Assembly: GCA_963833505.1 (NCBI GenBank)
Contig: CAWHYG010000006.1
Span: forward strand, 496,001-560,000
DNA: 64,000 bases
Direction: 5' to 3'
DNA from: CAWHYG01 sp963833505
GTDB taxonomy: Bacteria > Eisenbacteria > RBG-16-71-46 > CAIMUX01
Part shown: piece by piece, positions 51,423 to 60,973 of the stretch
Numbering within the stretch: position 1 is the first letter of the stretch
Layout: each line of letters opens with the position of its first letter
The notes under the pieces: generated by a model
Seen by the model: only the letters and a program-made list of their open reading frames with translations
What the model was told of the DNA's origin: nothing
Databases searched by the model: none
Made by a program: the position numbers and the translations under genes

Positions 51423-52604
51423 TCACAGCGATTTCCGCACGGCTCCCGCCGTCGATCCCGCATTTCGCCCGCGCGGCTCGGATCCGGCGGTCCGCAGGAT
51501 CAGGGCAACGTCCCCCGCGCCCAGCCGCAACCTTTCGGCAATGCGCTCCTGCTTCCACCCTTCCGCGGAGAGGCGAAGAACCGCCTGCCGGATCCGGGCC
51601 AGGCTCCGTCCGTCCACCGTTCTCGCGGGCGGCCGGGACTCGTCTTCCTTGGCGGCGGCTTCGGGCGGGCCGGGCAGGGAAAGATCCCGATCTTCGGCCG
51701 GGCCTCTCTGTTCCTTCCCGGTCTCGCCGTCCTGGGTGGACGACTCCGGCCCCGCCGCGACCGCCCGGCCTCTCGGTTCCTTCCCGGACTCGGCGTCCCG
51801 GGCGGACGGCTCCGGCCTCGCCTCGGCGACTCGCGCCGCGACCGCTTCGACCGCCTGGATGACTTCCAGAAGCGATTCCTCGAGCGTGCGCAGGCGCCCC
51901 TCGACCGCCTCCGGGGCCCGCGTCGCGCCGGAAAGGGAAATCGCCGGATTCGGCCGGCGCGTTTCCGCGACCGGCTCCGGCGCCGGAAGGTGGAGGGTGG
52001 GATCCGCCCGCTCCGGAGTCCCGGCCGCGATGGGCACCGGCGTGGCCGGGTCCGGCACGCGCAAGTCCGCCGCAGGATCCTTCACGCGCGGAATCGCGGC
52101 GGACGCCGAAGCTGCCGGAGTCGTGGTTCGGACGCGCTTCCGGCCTCGGATCGAGGCCGCGATCGCGGCCCCGCCGGCCAGGAGGCTCAGGACCAATCCC
52201 GGGATCGTCCATGGAACGGCGGCCTGTCGGGCCGCAGGCGCATGCCGCGACGCCTCCAGCGCGATCAGTCCCGCACGCGCCGTCTCGATCTGCTCGAGCA
52301 GGCGCTCGTTCTGCTCCGGAAACAGCGGATCCGGAGGGACCGATCCCACGACCCGTCCTTCCGGAGCGCCGGCGGATCGAGCCGGGCCTCGCTCCGAAGC
52401 CGGACCGGCCGGAGATCCCGCGACCGACACCGCGCTCGCGGCCGGCCGGAGCGGATTCGGAGCAGCGCTCCGCGATGGAGAAACCGCCCGAGAGGCCGCG
52501 ATCCCTGCGGGCAGCGCGATCGCCAGCAGGAGCCAGCTCCAGGCGCGGCCCCGCGAACCGGCCGCGGCCCGGCGTCCCGAAACCTGCCTGATCGCTCTTG
52601 ACAT
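51423..52604 (-). CDS. Membrane-anchored protein with C-terminal HTH (DUF6115-like), flagellar cluster
   Basis: 393 aa. Two hydrophobic segments (WSWLLLAIALPAGIAAS and TIPGLVLSLLAGGAAIAAS), a long Pro/Ala/Glu-rich disordered middle, a short coiled coil (EGRLRTLEESLLEVIQAVEAV) and a C-terminal HTH-like end (LRLSAEGWKQERIAERLRLGAGDVALIL) of the type found in DUF6115/DUF2802 proteins encoded near flagellar genes. AAGGA precedes the ATG by 5 nt. Function unknown; a role in flagellar placement or regulation is inferred from position only. Confidence 0.7.
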   Translation of the reverse strand: MSRAIRQVSGRRAAAGSRGRAWSWLLLAIALPAGIAASRAVSPSRSAAPNPLRPAASAVSVAGSPAGPASERGPARSAGAPEGRVVGSVPPDPLFPEQNERLLEQIETARAGLIALEASRHAPAARQAAVPWTIPGLVLSLLAGGAAIAASIRGRKRVRTTTPAASASAAIPRVKDPAADLRVPDPATPVPIAAGTPERADPTLHLPAPEPVAETRRPNPAISLSGATRAPEAVEGRLRTLEESLLEVIQAVEAVAARVAEARPEPSARDAESGKEPRGRAVAAGPESSTQDGETGKEQRGPAEDRDLSLPGPPEAAAKEDESRPPARTVDGRSLARIRQAVLRLSAEGWKQERIAERLRLGAGDVALILRTAGSEPRGRNAGSTAGAVRKSL

Positions 52605-52624
52605 GGGATTCCTTCCCCGGACCT

Positions 52625-52936
52625 TCAGGCCCGCACGTCGAGATGCTGGCCCCGGTCCTCCTCTTCCGCACCGGATCCCTCGGGATCCACCGGAGCCTCC
52701 TCGCCGTCCTCTGCCCCCGGGCGCGCCGGACCCGTCTTCCGCTCGCCGTCCGGATCGGGCGCGTGATTCGGAACCTTCTCCTCCGCGCCCGGCTTCTCCT
52801 CCCGATCGTCCGCCTGCCGCTCCAGGTCGTGCGCGAAATGGCGCCTCTTCTGATCCTGCCGGCGGGCCGCCTCCTGGACACGTTCCATGGCCTGGGCTTG
52901 AGCCAGGACCTGCTTGATGGAGTCGACCTCGGGCAT
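52625..52936 (-). CDS. Small hypothetical protein in the flagellar block
   Basis: 103 aa. The first 45 residues look like an amphipathic helix (SIKQVLAQAQAMERVQEAAR); the rest is very acidic and disordered (EEAPVDPEGSGAEEEDRGQH). No membrane segment. It lies between fliA (20 bp gap) and the DUF6115-like gene (21 bp gap), same direction. I do not recognise a family. It could be an adaptor or regulator of the neighbouring sigma factor, by position only. Confidence 0.6.
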   Translation of the reverse strand: MPEVDSIKQVLAQAQAMERVQEAARRQDQKRRHFAHDLERQADDREEKPGAEEKVPNHAPDPDGERKTGPARPGAEDGEEAPVDPEGSGAEEEDRGQHLDVRA

Positions 52937-52955
52937 GCCCGCCTCCCGCCCGGCG

Positions 52956-53732
52956 TCAGGCCAGGGCGCGGCCCAACCGGCCTTTCAGCCGGAGAATGGC
53001 CTTGGTGTGGATCTGCGAGACGCGCGACTCGGAGATCTGCAGCGCTTCGCCGATCTCCTTCAGCGTCATCTCCTCGTAGTAGTACAGCGCCACGACGAGG
53101 CGCTCTTGTTCGGTCAGACCGTTGATCATCTCGAGCAGGACGCGGCGGAACTCCTCCTCCTCGATCCGGGAGAGGGAATCCGCCGTCGACTTGTCTTCGA
53201 TCATTTCCGCCAGCCCGGCCAGGTCGTGCTCGTCGTCGACCTGAAGGGTCTGGTCGAGCGAGAGCAGCGCGGTGCCGCGCACCTCCTCGAGGAGCCGGAC
53301 GAACTCGTGCAGGGAGAGGCCCATGGCGTCGGCCATCTCCTGCTCGGACGCGGCCCGGCCGAGCCTCTGGTCCAGCGCGGAACAGACCCGCTCGATCTCG
53401 CGGGCCTTGCGACGGGTCGTTCGCGAAGCCCAGTCAAGCGAGCGCAGCTCGTCCAGCACCGCGCCCTTGATCCGCCAGATGGCGTAGGTCTCGAACTTGG
53501 TGCCGCGCCCCTCGTCGTATTTCTCCATGGCATCGAAGAGCCCGATCAGCGCGGTGTTGGTCAGGTCCCCTCTTTCAATCGACTTGGGCAGACCGGAGGC
53601 GATCTTGTCCACGACGTACTTGACCAGAGGGAAGTACCGGCGAAGGGCCTCGTCCTTGCTGACGGGACTCGCGACGGTGTTCGCCGCGACGACGGGTTCG
53701 GGCGCCTTCAAGGCTGCTTGGGTCGTGGGCAT
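52956..53732 (-). CDS. fliA: Flagellar sigma factor FliA (sigma-28)
   Basis: Directs RNA polymerase to late flagellar genes. 258 aa. Region 2: YFPLVKYVVDKIASGLP, GDLTNTALIGLFDAMEKYDEGRGTKFETYAIWRIKGAVLDELR. Region 3: SALDQRLGRAASEQEMADAMG. Region 4: LTEQERLVVALYYYEEMTLKEIGEALQISESRVSQIHTKA. A CCAGATG heptamer (53475-53481) is intact here in the same 13-mer context that is broken in flhA. An anti-sigma FlgM gene was not seen. Confidence 0.96.
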   Translation of the reverse strand: MPTTQAALKAPEPVVAANTVASPVSKDEALRRYFPLVKYVVDKIASGLPKSIERGDLTNTALIGLFDAMEKYDEGRGTKFETYAIWRIKGAVLDELRSLDWASRTTRRKAREIERVCSALDQRLGRAASEQEMADAMGLSLHEFVRLLEEVRGTALLSLDQTLQVDDEHDLAGLAEMIEDKSTADSLSRIEEEEFRRVLLEMINGLTEQERLVVALYYYEEMTLKEIGEALQISESRVSQIHTKAILRLKGRLGRALA

Positions 53733-53841
53733 CTCTCCTCCGTTGCATGGCCGCTGGCTCGGCGGCCGGGTCTCGGCCGCTCTCCGATCCGGTCAATGCG
53801 GTCAGCTCGCGCCGGCCGGCGCAGCCTCCGCGCGATTCATC

Positions 53842-54132
53842 TCAGGCCGCCTTCTTCGTCGGCCGTTGCTCCTCGCGGGCGGGCGGCGCCGGCCGGGGCG
53901 CCTGGCGTTCCGCCCTCTTCAGCTCGTGCTCGGCCAGGCCGCGAAGGAGGGATTTCCCGATGAGATCCCCCCCGACCCGGACGAAGCCGAAGACCACCAC
54001 CGCCGCCACCACGCTGCGCAGAGCCAGGACCAGAGGGGACAGCTCCTGCATGGCGCCGGCCAGGCCGACCAGAAGAGCGGTCCCGAGGGCCAGGGCCGTG
54101 GCGAGCCGTTCGATCACCTGTTCCATGTCCAC
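53842..54132 (-). CDS. Small two-helix membrane protein between flhG and fliA
   Basis: 96 aa. Helix 1 about residues 10-28 (ATALALGTALLVGLAGAM), helix 2 about 34-55 (LVLALRSVVAAVVVFGFVRVG), then a basic, Pro-rich cytoplasmic tail ending PTKKAA. 24 bp downstream of flhG in the same direction. I do not recognise a family. Position in the operon suggests a flagellar assembly or regulatory role. Confidence 0.65.
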   Translation of the reverse strand: MDMEQVIERLATALALGTALLVGLAGAMQELSPLVLALRSVVAAVVVFGFVRVGGDLIGKSLLRGLAEHELKRAERQAPRPAPPAREEQRPTKKAA

Positions 54133-54156
54133 TCCTCTCGCCGGCGAGGCGGCAAG

Positions 54157-55113
54157 CTATTCGTCGCCGTTCGCGACCTTGAGAAAGAAACCGTCTTCAG
54201 GAGCCTCGAAGTCCTCTTCCCGAGGATCGGGCGCGCCCGGCACGACCAGGAGGCGGGAGGCCAGATTCTCGATGCAGGCCGCGGCCGGGCTCTGCGGGAA
54301 AGCCCTGAGCAGCGGTTCCTGCATGCGCACGGCGCGGCCGACCGCGCCGTCCAGGAAGACGTGACCCAGGTACTCCGGGCAGAGTCCGAGGAATCGCTCG
54401 GCCACCATCCGGATCCGCCGCTCGGTCTCGCGGCCCTCCTCGACCGTCGTGGTCATGTTGACGAGGAGGCCGGGACGGTTTCGCATGCGTCCCCGGCTCA
54501 GAACCTTGAGGGTGGCGTAGGCGTCGCTGAACGCGGTCGGCTCGGGCGTGGTCACGACCACGATCTGATCGGCCGCCCGCGCGAAATGGATCGTCTGGCG
54601 CCCGATGCCCGAGCCGGTGTCCAGCACGATGATCTCCGAGCCCTGCTCGATCCGGCTCAGCTCGCGAAGGAGCTTCTCGCGCCGGAAGTCGTCGAGATCC
54701 GCCAGCTCCTCCACGCCCGATCCGGCGGGAAGAAGCCGCACGCCGTCCGCGGTGGAGAGCAGGACCTCGTCGATGGAAGCGCGGCCCAGGACGACGTCCC
54801 CGAGATTCTTCTGGGGCACCACCCCGAGCAGGAGATCGACGTTGGCCAGCGACAGGTCGCCGTCCACCAGGAGGACCTTCTTTCCGCGGCGGGCGAAGGC
54901 GATCGCGAGATTGGCGGCCACCGAGGTCTTGCCCACGCCCCCCTTGCCGCTGGTCACGGCGATGGAACGCGTTCGCGGGCGTCCCGGCGGCTCCTCCGCG
55001 GCGGCTCGGGGTCCCGGCCTCCGCGCGGCGGCCATCGTGCGGGTCTCGCCGGGCCCGCCCGTTCCGCCCTGGACGAGCCGCAGGGTCCGAAGCCTAGCGG
55101 CCTGATCCGACAT
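54157..55113 (-). CDS. flhG: Flagellar number regulator FlhG (MinD-like ATPase)
   Basis: 318 aa. Deviant Walker A SGKGGVGKTSVAANLAIAFARRG near residue 55, LLVDGDLSLANVDLLLGV, and the switch IIVLDTGSGIGRQTIHF. Partner of FlhF, limiting flagellum number by stimulating its GTPase. The N-terminal extension before the P-loop contains a basic stretch like the DQAxxLR FlhF-activating motif (SDQAARLRTL at residues 2-11). It overlaps flhF by 20 bp. Confidence 0.94.
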   Translation of the reverse strand: MSDQAARLRTLRLVQGGTGGPGETRTMAAARRPGPRAAAEEPPGRPRTRSIAVTSGKGGVGKTSVAANLAIAFARRGKKVLLVDGDLSLANVDLLLGVVPQKNLGDVVLGRASIDEVLLSTADGVRLLPAGSGVEELADLDDFRREKLLRELSRIEQGSEIIVLDTGSGIGRQTIHFARAADQIVVVTTPEPTAFSDAYATLKVLSRGRMRNRPGLLVNMTTTVEEGRETERRIRMVAERFLGLCPEYLGHVFLDGAVGRAVRMQEPLLRAFPQSPAAACIENLASRLLVVPGAPDPREEDFEAPEDGFFLKVANGDE

Positions 55114-56474
55114 CTTCGCCTCCCCCCACCAGGCCGTCGGTCAGCGCCCCGACGGTGGCCTCTTCCAGGTCATCCGGCACTTCCTGTCCCGTGCCCAGCC
55201 AGGAGACCGGGCGCCGGGCCTTGAGCGCGGTCGTGAAGGCGCCTCCTCGTCCGGTCGCCTCGTCGATCTTGGTGAAGAGCAAATGGCCGATCGGCAGGAT
55301 GGAAAACGCCTCCAGGGCCAGAGCCAGATCCCGGGCCCGGCTGTTCGCGGCGAGGACCAGGTGCACGTCGAGGTCCGGGCAGGCCGCGAGGAGCTGATGG
55401 ATCTCCCGGATCCCGCCGGGATCGCGCGGCGACCGCCCGGACGTGTCAACCAGGACGAGATCGGCCGAGGCGAGACGCCCCTCGAGCAGCCAGCGCATCT
55501 CCGCCGCGGACGCGACCGTTTCGAACGGAAGCCCCATCAGGGCCGCATAGCTCGCGAGATGCTGGGCTCCGAAGACGCGATAGGCGTCGGTGGAGACCAG
55601 GGCCACCGAAAGGCCGAGCTGGAACGCGGCGTGCCCCGCGATCTTCGCCGCCGTGGTCGTCTTGCCGACGCCGGTCGGGCCGACCAGGGTCAGGACGCGA
55701 CGAGGCTGGCCCGGCCGGACCGTTCCGCCGGTCGTGACCAGGCTCTGCAGCAGCGACAGAACCTCTTCCGGCGAGGTCGGCGTGAACTGGCCGGGCAGCG
55801 GAACGCTTCCCATCTTCTGCAGGATCTGGAACGCCAGAATGCCCGTCGACCTCGGCGTCGGTGAGATCGAAGTAGAGCTGCCGGAGCGGGATCGGCACCG
55901 CGGAGAAATGATCCGAACGCACGAGCCGGCTCAACTGCGAAATCCGTTCGTGAAGCTCCTCGCGCTCGGCGGCGCCGGCCGGCTCGGTCTCGCGAACCGG
56001 CAGGGGCGAGGGCGGGATCGATGCGGCGCCGAACGCCGGCGCGAACGCCGCCGGGCGGACGTTCCGGGAACCGACGTCGCCTCGGGGAGGCGCGGACAGG
56101 ATGCCGAGCGTCGGCGCCTTGCCCTGGCGGACGCCGGCGGTTCCGGCGACGGGCGCGCGGGAGCCGGATCCGGCGGAGGACGCGAGCCCGGCGCGAACGG
56201 GCGCCGCGTGGGCGACCGCCGCTCCGGGAACGGGCGCCGCGTTGGCGCGCACGCTGGCGATCCCGGGGCGCGAGGCGGCTCGGCCTTCCTCTGCGCGCGG
56301 GCGGACGAAATCGCGCTCCTCTGCCGTCTCCGGCGAGAGCGCAGCGAGAACCGTGATTCCGCCCGACGGGCCGCGGGCGCCGGTTTCGAGGATGACCGCG
56401 TCCGGACCCATCTCTCCGCGGATCCGGTCGAGCGCCTCCTGGAGGCTTCCGGCTTCAAACTTCTTGATGTGCAT
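55094..56474 (-). CDS. flhF: Flagellar GTPase FlhF, frameshifted
   Basis: SRP-type GTPase that places flagella at the pole. N-terminus MHIKKFEAGSLQEALDRIRG, a long Ala/Pro/Arg-rich B domain, N domain, then G domain with LVGPTGVGKTTTAAKIAG, LVDTSGRSP and TKIDEATGRGGAF. The frame breaks at CCAGAATG (55834-55841). Removing one base gives TDAEVDGHLAFQILQKMGS and a 459-aa protein. It overlaps flhA by 20 bp. Confidence 0.92.
55834..55841 (+). other. Frameshift octamer CCAGAATG in flhF
   Basis: Minus-strand frame reads GGG CAT TCT GGC GTT. With one T removed it reads GGG CAT CTG GCG TTC CAG ATC CTG. Confidence 0.9.
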
Positions 56475-58531
56475 ATTCCGCCTTCACGGTGGCGACGGTC
56501 TTGACGGTTCCGGCCGCGAGAACCTCGCCGTAGGAGAGGACGGCCACGTGCGGCAGCGCCCGCTCCAGGAACGCGCGCAGATAGGGCCGCAGATAGGGCG
56601 AGCAGAGGATGGCGGGCTGCGCCGTCTGCGCCAGGGATTGATGCACCGCCTCGGAGACGTGCTCGAGGATCCGGCGGGAGACGTCGGGCGCGAGGGCGAG
56701 ATGGCTGCCTCCCTCCCCCGGTCGCACCGACTGGATCAGCTCCTGTTCGAGGGCCGGCTCGATCGAAACGACGGCCAGACTGCCCTTGGAATCCCGGAAC
56801 TGCTGCGTGATGGCGCGGCCGAGCGATTCGCGCACCCGCTCGACCAGCGTGTCCAGGTCCTTGGTCACGGGAGCGTGGTCGGCCAGCGCCTCCAGGATCG
56901 TGACCATGTCGCGGATGGAAACGCGCTCGCGGAGCAGACGCTGGAGCACCTTTTGCACGCCTCCGACCGAGATGTGGGCCGGGATCAGCTCGTCCACCAC
57001 CGCCGGGTTCCGCTGCTTGACCTGGTCGATGATGGTCTGGACTTCCTGGCGCCCGAGGATCTCGGCGGCGTGCGCCCGGATCGTCTCGGCCAGATGCGTC
57101 GCCATCACCGCGGCCGGCTCCACCACCGTGTAGCCTGCGATCTCGGCGTCGGCGCGCCGTTCCGGCAGGATCCAGACCGCGTCCAGGCCGAAGACCGGCT
57201 CCTTCGTTTCGATTCCGTCGATCGGGATCGCGCCCGCGCCGGGCGACATCGCGAGGAACTGGCCCATCTGGATCTCGCCGCGGGCGACTTCCACGCCCTT
57301 CAGGAGGATCACGTAGGCCTCTCCGGGCAGGCGGATGTTGTCGCGGACCCGCACTGGCGGCACCAGGAGTCCGAGGTCGGTGGCGCACTGGCGGCGGAGG
57401 AGGGTGATCCGCTTCAGGAGGTCGCCTCCGTCGCGGTTGTCGTCGGCCAGGGGAATGAGCCCGAATCCGATCTCCAGCTCGATCGGATCGATCGCCAGAA
57501 GGCGTTCGACCTTCTCGGGAACTCCGGCGGTCTTGGCGCGCTCCGCCTGCACGGCCTGGCGCCCTTCGCGCTCGCGGTTCCGGCGCGCGGTCAGGCCCGC
57601 CGCCACCGAGACCGCGCCCAGCACCAGGAAGGGAATCGCCGGCAGTCCCGGCACCAGGCCGAGCATGATCAGGATGGCGCCCGCGACCAGAGGAGCGCGC
57701 GGCTCGCGGAAGAGCTGGGTCCCGAGCTCGGTGCTCAGGGCTCCCTGCCCGTCGGACCGGGTGATCAGGATGCCGGAAGCGGTCGAGACGACCAGGGCGG
57801 GAATCTGCGCCACCAGCCCGTCGCCCACCGTGAGCAGGGTATAGGTGCGAAGGGCGTCGGCCATCGACATCCCGTGCTGGATGACCCCGATGATGAACCC
57901 GCCGAGGATGTTGATCGCCACGATGATCAGGGACGCCACGGCCTCGCCCCGGACGAACTTGGCCGCGCCGTCCATGGCCCCGTAGAAGTCGGCCTGCCGC
58001 GAGATCTCCTGGCGCCGGCTCCGGGCCTCGTGCTCGTCGATCAGCCCGGCGTTGAGGTCGGCGTCGATCGCCATTCTGGCGGCCGGGCATGGCGTCCAAG
58101 GTGAAGCGCGCCGCCACCTCGGCGATGCGCCCCGCGCCCTTGGTGATGACCACGAACTGGATGATCGAAAGGATGAGGAAGGCGATGATGCCGACCGCGA
58201 AGTTCCCCCCGACCACGAAATTGCCGAAGGCCTCGATGACGTGGCCGCCGTAGCCCTGGAGCAGGATCGTCCGCGTCGCGGCCACGTTCAGCGCGAGCCG
58301 GTAGAGCGTGGCGAGCAGGAGCAGGGTCGGGAAGACGTTGAAGCTGAGCGGCTGGCGGATGTAGACGGTCACGAGCAGGATGGTGAGGGCAAGCGCCAGG
58401 TCGAGAACGAGGAGGCCGTCCAGCATCCAGGCCGGCACGGGCAGGATCATGACCGACAGGATGAGCAGGACCACGCCGGCCACGGCCACGTCGTTCACGT
58501 TGCGCGGTCTGGTCCGGGCCGCCTCAGCCAT
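56455..58531 (-). CDS. flhA: Flagellar export gate protein FlhA, frameshifted
   Basis: Membrane export-gate protein of the flagellar type III system. The N-terminal half has eight helices (for example VVLLILSVMILPVPAWMLDGLL), the FHIPEP signature region QPLSFNVFPTLLLLATLYRLALNVA, and the C-terminal cytoplasmic platform (EYAHQEV at the end). The frame breaks at CATTCTGG (58072-58079), inside FTLDAMPGRQ. Removing one base restores DAMPGRQMAIDADLNAGLI, nearly invariant in the family, and a 691-aa protein, the usual length. Confidence 0.94.
58072..58079 (+). other. Frameshift octamer CATTCTGG (CCAGAATG) in flhA
   Basis: Coding strand reads CGC CAG AAT GGC GAT; expected CGC CAG ATG GCG ATC GAC. 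Here the coding strand carries the CCAGAATG orientation, opposite to atpB, flhF and Gfo/Idh. Confidence 0.92.
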
Positions 58532-58603
58532 GACGGCGGGACCTTCCGGGCCGGAGCGATCGGCGGGACAGGCGGGCCGCGCCCTCCATCAGCGCCCCGC
58601 CGC

Positions 58604-59683
58604 TCACCAGGCCCCTCGCGCGGCTTGCTGGCGCAGCCGCCACACATGGGCGAGAACCTGCGCCACGGCCCGGTAGAGGGAAAGCGGGATCGGCTTGCCC
58701 AGGCGCGCTTCCTTGAAGAGCAGCCGCGCCAGGGGTGGATCCTCGACGATGGGGACGCCATGGGCACGGGCGATCTCCTTGATCCGCTCGGCCAGCTTCC
58801 GCTTCCCCATGGCCACGACGTGCGGCGCCGTCATCTCCACGCGGTCGTAGCGGAGCGCCACCGCCAGGTGGATGGGGTTGGCGATGACGACGTCGGCATT
58901 GGGAACGTCGGCCATCATGCGGCGGCGCGCGGTCAGGCGCTGGAGCAGACGCACCCGGGCCTTGACCTTGGGATCCCCTTCCGTCTGCTTCTGCTCTTCT
59001 TCCACCTCCTGCCGGCTCATCCGGATCGAGCGCTCGAATTCCCATCGCTGATAGCCGTAATCGAGGACCGCGAGGAGGAGCAGGGCGCAGCCGACCCGAA
59101 GGCCGAGCCGGACCGTGGCCGCCCCGATCCGCTGGAGCAGGACGCCTCCGTCGGCGCCTTCCAGCGGAATGAGGCGCGCGAGGTCCCCGGAAACGGTGAA
59201 CCAGGCGGTGAAGCCGATGATCAGGATCTTGAGGACGGCCTTGAGCAGTTCGGTCAGCGAGCGCAGCGAGAACATCCGCTGGATGCCTTCGACCGGATTG
59301 AGCACCGACCAGCGCGGCGAGAGAGGACGGGCCGAAAGCGTGAAACCGACCTGGGCGAAGTTGGACGCGAGGCCCACGCCGGTCAGGACCAGGAGGAGAG
59401 GCAGGAGCATGGTCGCCATCTCGCGGGCGACAACCTGGAACAGGTCTGAGACCTGCGCGGGGCTCCCGGGCAGCGGTCCCCCACCCGAGAGGAACGAGCG
59501 CATCAGCTCGGCCAGATGACGGAAAAGGCCGCCTCCGAGCGCCGACAAGGCGCCGATGCCGGCCAGAAGAGCCAGGGAGCTCGTCAGCTCGTGCGAACGC
59601 GCGACCTTCCCTTCGCGGCGGGCTTCTTCCCGCCGTTTCGGGGTGGCGCGCTCCGACCGTTCTCCGTAGGTCTCCGGTGGCAC
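58604..59683 (-). CDS. flhB: Flagellar export switch protein FlhB, NPIH variant
   Basis: 359 aa. GERSERATPKRREEARREGKVARS is the typical N-terminus; four membrane helices follow. The autocleavage region reads VVIANPIHLAVALRYD, with NPIH where nearly all relatives have NPTH. Asn-Pro, where the bond breaks, is kept, so cleavage may still occur. FlhB sets substrate specificity together with FliK. The end lies 72 bp upstream of the flhA start. Confidence 0.95.
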   Translation of the reverse strand: MPPETYGERSERATPKRREEARREGKVARSHELTSSLALLAGIGALSALGGGLFRHLAELMRSFLSGGGPLPGSPAQVSDLFQVVAREMATMLLPLLLVLTGVGLASNFAQVGFTLSARPLSPRWSVLNPVEGIQRMFSLRSLTELLKAVLKILIIGFTAWFTVSGDLARLIPLEGADGGVLLQRIGAATVRLGLRVGCALLLLAVLDYGYQRWEFERSIRMSRQEVEEEQKQTEGDPKVKARVRLLQRLTARRRMMADVPNADVVIANPIHLAVALRYDRVEMTAPHVVAMGKRKLAERIKEIARAHGVPIVEDPPLARLLFKEARLGKPIPLSLYRAVAQVLAHVWRLRQQAARGAW

Positions 59684-59814
59684 CTGGGCTCCGCCTCGAT
59701 TCCTGCGTTTCTACCGGCGAGTCGCCCTCCGGCCCGTCCGAGGGGACGCGGTCCTCGCCGCCCCCGGACCGGTCGGCTCTGGCCGGATTTCCGGGGACAA
59801 GCGCGTTTTGCAAC

Positions 59815-60579
59815 CTACATGCCACCCATCAGGGTGAGGATCTGGCCCTCCATACGGCCGAAGTGCCAGGCGAGGAGCTGGGCGAAAAGTGGCGCTGTGA
59901 CAACAAGAAGGACCAGTCCGACCCCGATCTTGACCGGGATCCCGATGATGAAGACGTTCATTTGGGGCACGGCGCGGGCGACAAATCCCAAGGCGGCATC
60001 GGTCAGAAACAAGGCGCCCAGGATCGGGGCCCCGACCTGGATCGCGGTCAGAAAGACCGTCCCGGCCATCGGCACCAGCGCCGCGGCGAGGGCGTTCAAG
60101 GGGAGGCCGCCGCCCGGCGGCAACCGCGTGAGGGACGCGGCCAGGGCCCGCAGCAGGAAGTGGTGGCCGTCGGCCAGAAGGAAGAGGAGGACGGCGAAGA
60201 GCCCTTCGAAATCCCCGATCATCGAGACCTGTTCGGAGGAGTTCGGATCGAAGACGCTCGCGATCGAGAGGCCCATTTGGATCCCGATCATGGATCCGGC
60301 CATCTGGACCCCGGCAAAGACGAGCGACGCGACCAGCCCGAGAGCCGCCCCGAGGAGGACCTCCCGCGCCATCATGAGCGCGAAGCCGAGCAGGGTCCGC
60401 TCGAGCACCCAGCCGTGCGCGTCCACCGTCGGAAAGAGCGCGAAGGCCGTCGCCAGCGCCGCCAGAGCCTTGACCGGCGCCGGAATCCGCTTGTCGCTCA
60501 GGAGCGGTCCGACGCCGAAAAAGGACAGGCATCGGACGAAGACCAGAAGGAAGGTCTCGAGCTGATCGTTGGAGGGCAT
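59815..60579 (-). CDS. fliR: Flagellar export protein FliR
   Basis: 254 aa, six helices; part of the FliPQR pore. Recognisable segments: FLLVFVRCLSFFGVGPLLSDKRIPAPVKALAALATAFAL and IGIQMGLSIASVFDPNSSEQVSMIGDF, with the family-typical GxxxGLxxAxxxDP stretch. The C-terminus FGRMEGQILTLMGGM is normal. It follows fliQ in the standard P-Q-R order. Confidence 0.95.
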   Translation of the reverse strand: MPSNDQLETFLLVFVRCLSFFGVGPLLSDKRIPAPVKALAALATAFALFPTVDAHGWVLERTLLGFALMMAREVLLGAALGLVASLVFAGVQMAGSMIGIQMGLSIASVFDPNSSEQVSMIGDFEGLFAVLLFLLADGHHFLLRALAASLTRLPPGGGLPLNALAAALVPMAGTVFLTAIQVGAPILGALFLTDAALGFVARAVPQMNVFIIGIPVKIGVGLVLLVVTAPLFAQLLAWHFGRMEGQILTLMGGM

Positions 60580-60692
60580 GCGTCACCCGCCGGAGGCGTC
60601 CGGCCGGCCGCCCGCCGGGCCACCCGCCAAGCATCCCCAGCCGCCGGATGGCGCCGCTTCTCCGCGCCCGGCTCGGATGGCCGCGTCCGCGC

Positions 60693-60960
60693 TCACTGCA
60701 CCTGGGCGATCCGCCCGAAGATCTCGGTCGCGTAGCGGATCATTCTGGTTGAGCATCCAGGGCAGGAAGAGAAAGAGTGACAGCACGACCGCGAGGACCT
60801 TCGGAATGAAGCTCAGGGTCATTTCCTGGATCTGGGTCACGGCCTGGAAGATGGAGATGATGAGGCCGGCCACCAGCCCGAAGAGCAGCATCGGAGCCGA
60901 GAGAAGCACGGCCATCCAGAGGGCCTTCTGAAAGAGGGCGACCGCGTCGGCGGCGTTCAT
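60693..60960 (-). CDS. fliQ: Flagellar export protein FliQ, frameshifted near its end
   Basis: Two-helix pore subunit. ADAVALFQKALWMAVLLSAPML and GLVAGLIISIFQAVTQIQEMTLSFIPK are diagnostic. The frame breaks at CATTCTGG (60741-60748). Removing one base gives PWMLNQMIRYATEIFGRIAQ and a stop at 60693, for 88 aa against the family's usual 89. Unrepaired, the frame would run into the fliR region with a random tail. fliP starts 13 bp away. Confidence 0.93.
60741..60748 (+). other. Frameshift octamer CATTCTGG (CCAGAATG) in fliQ
   Basis: Coding strand reads AAC CAG AAT GAT CCG; expected AAC CAG ATG ATC CGC TAC GCG ACC GAG. Confidence 0.92.
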
Positions 60961-60973
60961 CGGACCTCCTGAC

